Shown here in pieces: positions 60,252-64,000 of a stretch of 64,000 bases of DNA. A program made the translations under genes and the position numbers. The DNA is from Acidobacteriaceae bacterium (GTDB taxonomy: Bacteria; Acidobacteriota; Terriglobia; Terriglobales; Acidobacteriaceae), in contig JAOAPN010000006.1 of the NCBI GenBank assembly GCA_025462885.1, forward strand, positions 186,001-250,000, read 5' to 3'. Every line of letters starts with the position of its first letter. Within the stretch, counting starts at the first letter, position 1. The notes under the pieces were generated by a model. It worked only from the letters and a program-made list of their open reading frames with translations, did no database searches and was not told where the DNA came from.

Positions 60252-60317
60252 CTGTCAAGCCCCAAAACACAGATAAATTACCGCAACTCACCACCCATCA
60301 ACACATAAAAAATATAA
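60252..60317 (-). repeat. Family 3 repeat with heptads, right copy (inverted)
   Basis: The reverse complement reads TATATTTTTTATG, three heptads (TGTTGAT, GGGTGGT, GAGTTGC at 60303-60283), GGTAATTT and GTTTTGGGGCTTGACAG. It matches 51303-51377 apart from a few substitutions and one missing heptad, in inverted orientation. Confidence 0.75.
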
Positions 60318-60375
60318 AAAAATGGCACTTTAGTTATGGCAAAACTCCTAAAATAGAAACAGCGAACAAAAAGTC

Positions 60376-60399
60376 AGGCCCGGCTACCCAGCCGGGCCT
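60376..60399 (-). terminator. Intrinsic terminator after the zinc-ribbon gene
   Basis: AGGCCCGGCT (60376-60385) pairs perfectly with AGCCGGGCCT (60390-60399) around ACCC. On the minus strand it is followed by GACTTTTTG, so it would end the transcript of the gene at 60534-60806, 134 bp downstream of its stop. Confidence 0.7.
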
Positions 60400-60533
60400 A
60401 ACTCGTTCTGGCAGAGGAATTTAGCAGTAACCCCTTTGTTTAGACGATTTTAGCGACATCGATGCGTGTAAGTCATTCTAAAAAAAAGACTTACGCCAAG
60501 GTAACCCCCAGGGGGGGGGACCCTCCTGGATCT

Positions 60534-60806
60534 CTAAATAAAAGCCACTGACTGAATACCAGCGACATCGAATCGCTTCCGGCAGCGGATATTCTTGCAC
60601 CCCACCAGGTCATCCCGCCGCACCATGTAGCTCTGTGCCTTGGCGAATCGTGCCCGGTCCCGGTCGTCGGCTCCACGCGGCAGTTGGGTCTTTTTACGCC
60701 GCACCAGCCAGCTCAGTTCGTACTCGCCCTGCTGGCCGCAGTGCGGACAGGTCATCACATGCGTACGCTGCTCCGGCCGCTCATCAAAAAAATCACGCTC
60801 TTCCAT
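60534..60806 (-). CDS. Small zinc-ribbon protein
   Basis: 90 aa from ATG 60806, with GAGGTG upstream; the ORF upstream of that is not supported. MEERDFFDERPEQRTHVMTC is followed by PHCGQQGEYELSWLVRRKKT; a later CKNIRCRKRFD supplies the second Cys pair of the ribbon. The middle is strongly basic (RADDRDRARFAKAQSYMVRR-like). It probably binds zinc and perhaps nucleic acid. No known family. Confidence 0.7.
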   Translation of the reverse strand: MEERDFFDERPEQRTHVMTCPHCGQQGEYELSWLVRRKKTQLPRGADDRDRARFAKAQSYMVRRDDLVGCKNIRCRKRFDVAGIQSVAFI

Positions 60807-60931
60807 CCGGCACCTCGTTGCACCGTGCTGGCCCATTTTGGTGCCTAACATCCACGGTGACGCACTTGCGAAGACGAGTATATTGCATAATCACCTTGGG
60901 CTTCGGCTCCAGCAAGGTCGCAGAGACGTTT

Positions 60932-61114
60932 ATGAGCAAAGCCAAAAAGCAGGTCTTCTCCAAGGTCAAGGCCGTAAAAGCCAACGCCCGCACCCGCGTC
61001 GGATCACCGCCGCCCGAGCGCGTCCTCCCCGACCCCAAGCAGAAGGCCGCCGCCAACCCGAAACATAAGGAGACGCTCGCCGCTCTCCTCAACAAGACCG
61101 GAGAAGACGCATGA
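60932..61114 (+). CDS. Small basic protein
   Basis: 60 aa: MSKAKKQVFSKVKAVKANAR, then RTRVGSPPPERVLPDPKQKA and a helical end (HKETLAALLNKTGEDA). Lys/Arg-rich and likely soluble and disordered at the N-terminus; nucleic-acid binding is possible. Its stop overlaps the ATG of the SIMPL gene (ATGA), so the two are coupled. Family unknown. Confidence 0.62.
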   Translation: MSKAKKQVFSKVKAVKANARTRVGSPPPERVLPDPKQKAAANPKHKETLAALLNKTGEDA

Positions 61115-61839
61115 CCCTCCCCCGCATCGCCGCCCTTACCCTCCTGCTCGCCGCCCTTGCCGCACCGCTCACCAGCCAGACCGTACCGGTCAACAAGGAC
61201 AACCGCACCATCGCCATCACCGCCACCGACCGTGTCACCGCCACGGCCGACGTCGCGACGCTGCATCTCGGCTTCATCGCCTACGGCCCCGACAGCCAGG
61301 CTGCCTACGCCGCGGGCTCCCGCGTCTCGAACGCCATCGCCGACGCCCTGACCAAAGCCGGTGTCCCGGCTGGCTCGCTCGAAAGCGAAAACCAGAACGT
61401 TTCGCCGGTCCAGGAATACCAGGTTCAGAAGCTCACCGAGGCCGAGAAGGCCCAGCGCAAGTTCCAGGTCACCCAGAGCTGGACCCTCCGCTCGAACGCC
61501 AAGGATTCAGCGCGCCTGCTCGACATCGCGGTTAAAGCTGGGGCCAACCAGTCCGGCCAGATCGAGTGGTCGCTTCAAGATGAAAACGCCGTCCAGGCCG
61601 AAGCCGCCGGAAAGGCCCTGCAACGCGCCCGCACCGTCGCGACCCAGATGGCTGCCGGCATGAACGTCAAGCTCGGAGCACTCATCTTCGCCAGCAATGA
61701 AGTCCAGGCCGAACCAGTCCGTCCGATGATGCGCGCCATGGCCGCCCCAATGCAGATGGATAAAGTACAGCCGCTCGCCATCAACCCGCGTCATGTTGAG
61801 AAGTCGGCTACCGTCTACGCGGTCTTCGCTATCGAATAG
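61111..61839 (+). CDS. SIMPL (DUF541) domain exported protein
   Basis: 242 aa with a signal peptide (IAALTLLLAALAAPLTSQTV). The SIMPL/DUF541 domain shows DRVTATADVATLHLGFIAYG, AIADALTKAGVPAGSLESEN, VSPVQEYQVQKLTEAEKAQR, YRQVTQSWTLRS-like repeats and KAGANQSGQIEWSLQDENAV. SIMPL proteins are periplasmic or secreted (YggE type); relatives have been tied to oxidative-stress tolerance and channel-like assemblies. ATGA overlap with the small basic protein upstream. Confidence 0.9.
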   Translation: MTLPRIAALTLLLAALAAPLTSQTVPVNKDNRTIAITATDRVTATADVATLHLGFIAYGPDSQAAYAAGSRVSNAIADALTKAGVPAGSLESENQNVSPVQEYQVQKLTEAEKAQRKFQVTQSWTLRSNAKDSARLLDIAVKAGANQSGQIEWSLQDENAVQAEAAGKALQRARTVATQMAAGMNVKLGALIFASNEVQAEPVRPMMRAMAAPMQMDKVQPLAINPRHVEKSATVYAVFAIE

Positions 61840-61897
61840 CTGGCGGAGCGGCCCGGTTCGCGCTATTGTTTGTTGTCAGACTCAGAGGGTCACGACC

Positions 61898-62692
61898 ATG
61901 CCTGTCCATACGTATCGCGAACTGAAGCCGACCCCCGAAGCCGAAGCGATCTTCCGCCGCTGGCTCGCCCACCTCAACGAAGAGTTCACCCGCCATCAGT
62001 CCGTCGACCGCCGCTCCGAGATCGTCCGCGACGAGCTGGTGCAGCTCTATCTCGCCCGTCCCGCGGGGGGACGCAAGCAGGCGACGCTTACCAGCGAACT
62101 GGGCTCCAACGTCCTCTTTGAGTCGTTCGACCCGCGTAACGCAACGCTCGAACCCGAGTACTACGGCGACGTCGACGTCGAGAAGTACGCCATTCGCAAG
62201 CCGCTCATTTACTTCTGGCAGATGTTCGACCGCTCACCCGTCGGCCTCAACCACTGGCTCGGCTTCCGCTTCCGCTGCATGCTCGGCCGCCACATCTTCC
62301 GGCATCTCGGCAAGGGCGCCAAGATCTTTCATAACGTCGAATTCACCTACGGCTACAACCTCACCATCGAAGACAACTGCACCATCCACAAGAACGTGAT
62401 GCTGGACGACCGCGGCGAGATCATCCTCCACGAAGGCACCAGCGTCTCCGACTACGCGAACATCTACTCCCATAGCCACAACATCAACCAGCAGGCGGAC
62501 GTGATCAACAAGGTCACCGAACTCGGCCCGCGCGCTCGTGTGACGTACCACGCAACAGTCCTGGCCGGAGCGAACGTCGGCGAGAACGCCATGCTCGGAG
62601 CGATGGGGGTAGCCACGCGTCCCGTTCCTGCAGGCACCGTCTCCGTGGGGATTCCCGCCCATGTCCAGCGCGAAAAAGACCCGACGGCTTAA
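61898..62692 (+). CDS. Left-handed beta-helix (hexapeptide) acyltransferase
   Basis: 264 aa from ATG 61898, with GAGGG upstream. A helical N-terminal region of about 130 residues (AEAIFRRWLAHLNEEFTRHQ) precedes a hexapeptide-repeat helix: GKGAKIFHNVEFTYGYNLTI, EDNCTIHKNVMLDDRGEIIL, GTSVSDYANIYSHSHNIN and TYHATVLAGANVGENAMLGA. This is the fold of maltose/galactoside and colanic-acid type acetyltransferases. Acceptor unknown; a cell-surface sugar is likely. Confidence 0.88.
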   Translation: MPVHTYRELKPTPEAEAIFRRWLAHLNEEFTRHQSVDRRSEIVRDELVQLYLARPAGGRKQATLTSELGSNVLFESFDPRNATLEPEYYGDVDVEKYAIRKPLIYFWQMFDRSPVGLNHWLGFRFRCMLGRHIFRHLGKGAKIFHNVEFTYGYNLTIEDNCTIHKNVMLDDRGEIILHEGTSVSDYANIYSHSHNINQQADVINKVTELGPRARVTYHATVLAGANVGENAMLGAMGVATRPVPAGTVSVGIPAHVQREKDPTA

Positions 62693-62843
62693 AGACCCTA
62701 CGGCTTAGGCAAACGAATCCGTGGCGGCATGTCTTCGTCAGTACGGTTGCTCAAATGCTCAAAGGTTATTCGGAAAGGCACAGCTTCAGCCATGCCAAAA
62801 GCCGAGGGATCCGGAAAAACAAATCAAAATGTGTATCTGCAAA

Positions 62844-62878
62844 CCTGAAGATATGCCCTTCCAAAACACTAAGTGTTT
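62844..62878. repeat. Partial copy of the composite repeat plus a 15-bp palindrome
   Basis: CCTGAAG and GCCCTTCCAAA (62844-62865) match the right end of the element at 10950-11090 in the same order. AAACACT-A-AGTGTTT (62864-62878) follows as a perfect palindrome. The gap 62693-62921 holds no credible gene. Confidence 0.45.
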
Positions 62879-62921
62879 AGCGGAAAAGCAGGCGCTTATA
62901 GTGGATTTATCAAAGGCGTAT

Positions 62922-63036
62922 AGCTGAAAGAAGGCAAGTGCCAAGGCGCCCTGACGCCGGGCAGGCGCCACTTCGTGGGGTCTTGGACGCTTCGCGTAAT
63001 GGGAACAACTTTACAGCGAGGGGGAAATCCTCTCTA
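62922..63036 (-). repeat. Intergenic repeat family 1, copy F (short form)
   Basis: On the minus strand it starts with the TAG stop of the cNMP/DUF1003 gene (63036-63034), then AGAGGATTTCCCCCTCGC, TGTAAAGTTGTTCCC, the ACGCGAAGCGT hairpin (62989-62999), the short joint CCCACGAAGTGGCGCC and GCCCGGCGTCAGGGCGCC. Like copies A and D it starts at the stop of a same-strand gene. Confidence 0.85.
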
Positions 63037-63867
63037 GCCCAGCTTCTCCCGCAAACGGTCGTCTACGTCTCCGATCTTGTCGGTCAGCAGGTTCAGCTTC
63101 TTCGCGAGCCCTTGAATCTCGGACTCGGCGCGCCGGTTGACCTCGTAGTCCAACTCGCCGCGCAGACGGTCCTTGGTGTCCTGCCGGTTCTGGCTCATCA
63201 TGATCACCGGAGCCTGGATCGCGGCCAGCATCGACAGGAACAGGTTCAACAGGATGAACGGATAAGGATCCCAGGCCTTCCCGCGCAGCGCGATATTCAA
63301 TGCCGTGTAACTTACCAGCACCACGCCAAACGAGATGATGAAGTACCAGGAGCCGCCAAACTTCGCCACCGAGTCGGCGACCCGATTGCCGAAGGTAGCC
63401 TCTTCGTCGATGATTTCGTTCGGGTTGCGGCTCGCGCGGATTCTCACTAACTGCTGGTGGGCGTGGAGTTGCCGAGCCAGCACGGTCAACATATCCATGC
63501 CGGCCATCGGTTTGCGCTGCAGCAGAATCGTTATATCGTTGCGGTCCACCTCCAGGCAGACCGTCTCTTCGAGAGCCAGGGCGTTGGTCTGGTGTACGGT
63601 CTGCTCCAGCATGGAGGCGAAGCCGAACAGGTCGCCGTGCCCCGGCGTGTCAACCAGAACCTCCTGGCCGTCCTCGTCAAAGGTACTGACTGTCACACTG
63701 CCGGACATCATCACGTAGCCCTGGCCGCCTACATCGCCAATTTTGTAGATCCGCTGCCGTGCTGCGAACTTCCGCAACTCCACCTGCGACGCCAATACTG
63801 CTACTTCTTCGTCATCCAGCAGCGTAAACAGCGGAATATGCCTTAATTCACTTGGATCACAAGCCAT
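63034..63867 (-). CDS. Cyclic-nucleotide-binding/DUF1003 membrane protein
   Basis: 277 aa. Residues 1-140 form a cNMP-binding/CAP-like beta-roll (HIPLFTLLDDEEVAVLASQV, GGQGYVMMSGSVTVSTFDED, PGHGDLFGFASMLEQT). Residues about 155-277 match DUF1003: FGNRVADSVAKFGGSWYFII, PYPFILLNLFLSMLAAIQAP, IMMSQNRQDTKDRLRGELDY, ending in a coiled coil. Two transmembrane helices are predicted. It may gate or sense a ligand at the membrane. The DUF1003 function is unknown. Confidence 0.9.
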   Translation of the reverse strand: MACDPSELRHIPLFTLLDDEEVAVLASQVELRKFAARQRIYKIGDVGGQGYVMMSGSVTVSTFDEDGQEVLVDTPGHGDLFGFASMLEQTVHQTNALALEETVCLEVDRNDITILLQRKPMAGMDMLTVLARQLHAHQQLVRIRASRNPNEIIDEEATFGNRVADSVAKFGGSWYFIISFGVVLVSYTALNIALRGKAWDPYPFILLNLFLSMLAAIQAPVIMMSQNRQDTKDRLRGELDYEVNRRAESEIQGLAKKLNLLTDKIGDVDDRLREKLG

Positions 63868-63959
63868 CTCTCACCTCAATCGGTCGCATACCCTAAACAT
63901 ACGGGTCAAATCACGCAAAGCCCATACTCTGTCTGCAGTCTTTCGGTAAGCTAACAAAT

Positions 63960-64000
63960 ATGAGTCAGAGTGTCGTCCTCATCCTGTTTCAAGTTGTGGT
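63960..64000 (+). CDS. Start of a possible membrane protein (runs off the window)
   Basis: ATG at 63960 opens a frame reading MSQSVVLILFQVVV at the right edge. The hydrophobic residues suggest a membrane or signal segment. No SD is clear and only 14 codons are visible, so this is tentative. Confidence 0.3.
   Translation, partial: MSQSVVLILFQVV

Noticed and set aside
1-64000. tRNA, rRNA, CRISPR, prophage or transposase
   Set aside because: No T-loop-like GTTCGA blocks with acceptor pairing, regularly spaced identical repeats, or transposase/integrase motifs were seen by eye; a tRNAscan or IS search could still find something diverged.

Overview
The window looks like a chromosomal segment of an acidobacterium of the Terriglobales/Acidobacteriaceae type (Granulicella, Edaphobacter or Terriglobus-like). 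The reasons are high GC, two large Oar-type TonB-dependent receptors with an N-terminal carboxypeptidase-regulatory domain, secreted plant-polysaccharide hydrolases, a SIMPL protein, a BamD with a long Ala/Pro-rich tail, and several small conserved proteins of the kind common in that group. This is inferred from protein character; there is no rRNA here. I found no tRNA, rRNA, CRISPR array, transposase, integrase or phage gene.

Layout. 1-18.4 kb: a truncated amidohydrolase, a TonB receptor, a ModE-like HTH/TOBE regulator, a YeiH-type exporter with a tiny upstream membrane ORF, an FmdE-like protein, a chemoreceptor without HAMP, a TonB C-terminal-domain protein, a bactofilin, a GYF/DUF2752 pair, and a convergent GH106-like/GH28 pair probably acting on pectin. 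18.5-26.5 kb: a minus-strand run tldD, two tandem 102-aa paralogues, pmbA, a UvrC-like protein, rpe, bamD. 26.5-35 kb: a DUF1906 glycosidase-like protein, a DinB/YfiT-like protein, a GNAT enzyme, a PD-(D/E)XK-like protein, dusB, rpmE, a DnaC-like ATPase, an unlisted 57-aa membrane protein, a DUF2393-like protein and an OmpA-like protein. 35.4-46 kb: kdsA, a formate dehydrogenase with DUF1641, cca, tsaD, cysS and an FtsX/LolD-like ABC pair. 46-51 kb: a secreted protein, an EamA transporter, and a TonB receptor with a DUF2946-like neighbour. 51.9-60 kb: an ETF:menaquinone oxidoreductase-like protein with etfB and etfA, moaA, a GAF-GGDEF protein and two conserved hypotheticals. 60.5-64 kb: zinc-ribbon and basic small proteins, SIMPL, a hexapeptide acyltransferase and a cNMP/DUF1003 protein.

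Functional links. Molybdenum recurs without clustering: a TOBE regulator, FmdE, a Mo-formate dehydrogenase with DUF1641, and MoaA. The EMO-EtfBA operon would feed electrons from acyl-CoA oxidation into menaquinone. The GH106-like/GH28 pair points to rhamnogalacturonan use, and the TonB receptors, TonB-like protein and BamD to an outer membrane built for uptake.

The most unusual content is non-coding. A structured intergenic repeat of about 110-130 bp occurs six times in long and short forms, three copies starting at the stop codon of a same-strand gene. Degenerate heptanucleotide repeats occur at four sites between 51.3 and 60.3 kb. The outer two sit in inverted copies of a roughly 70-bp element bracketing a block whose GC skew is opposite to both flanks, which suggests an inversion. 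There is also a 55-bp palindrome inside a composite repeat at 10.95-11.09 kb.
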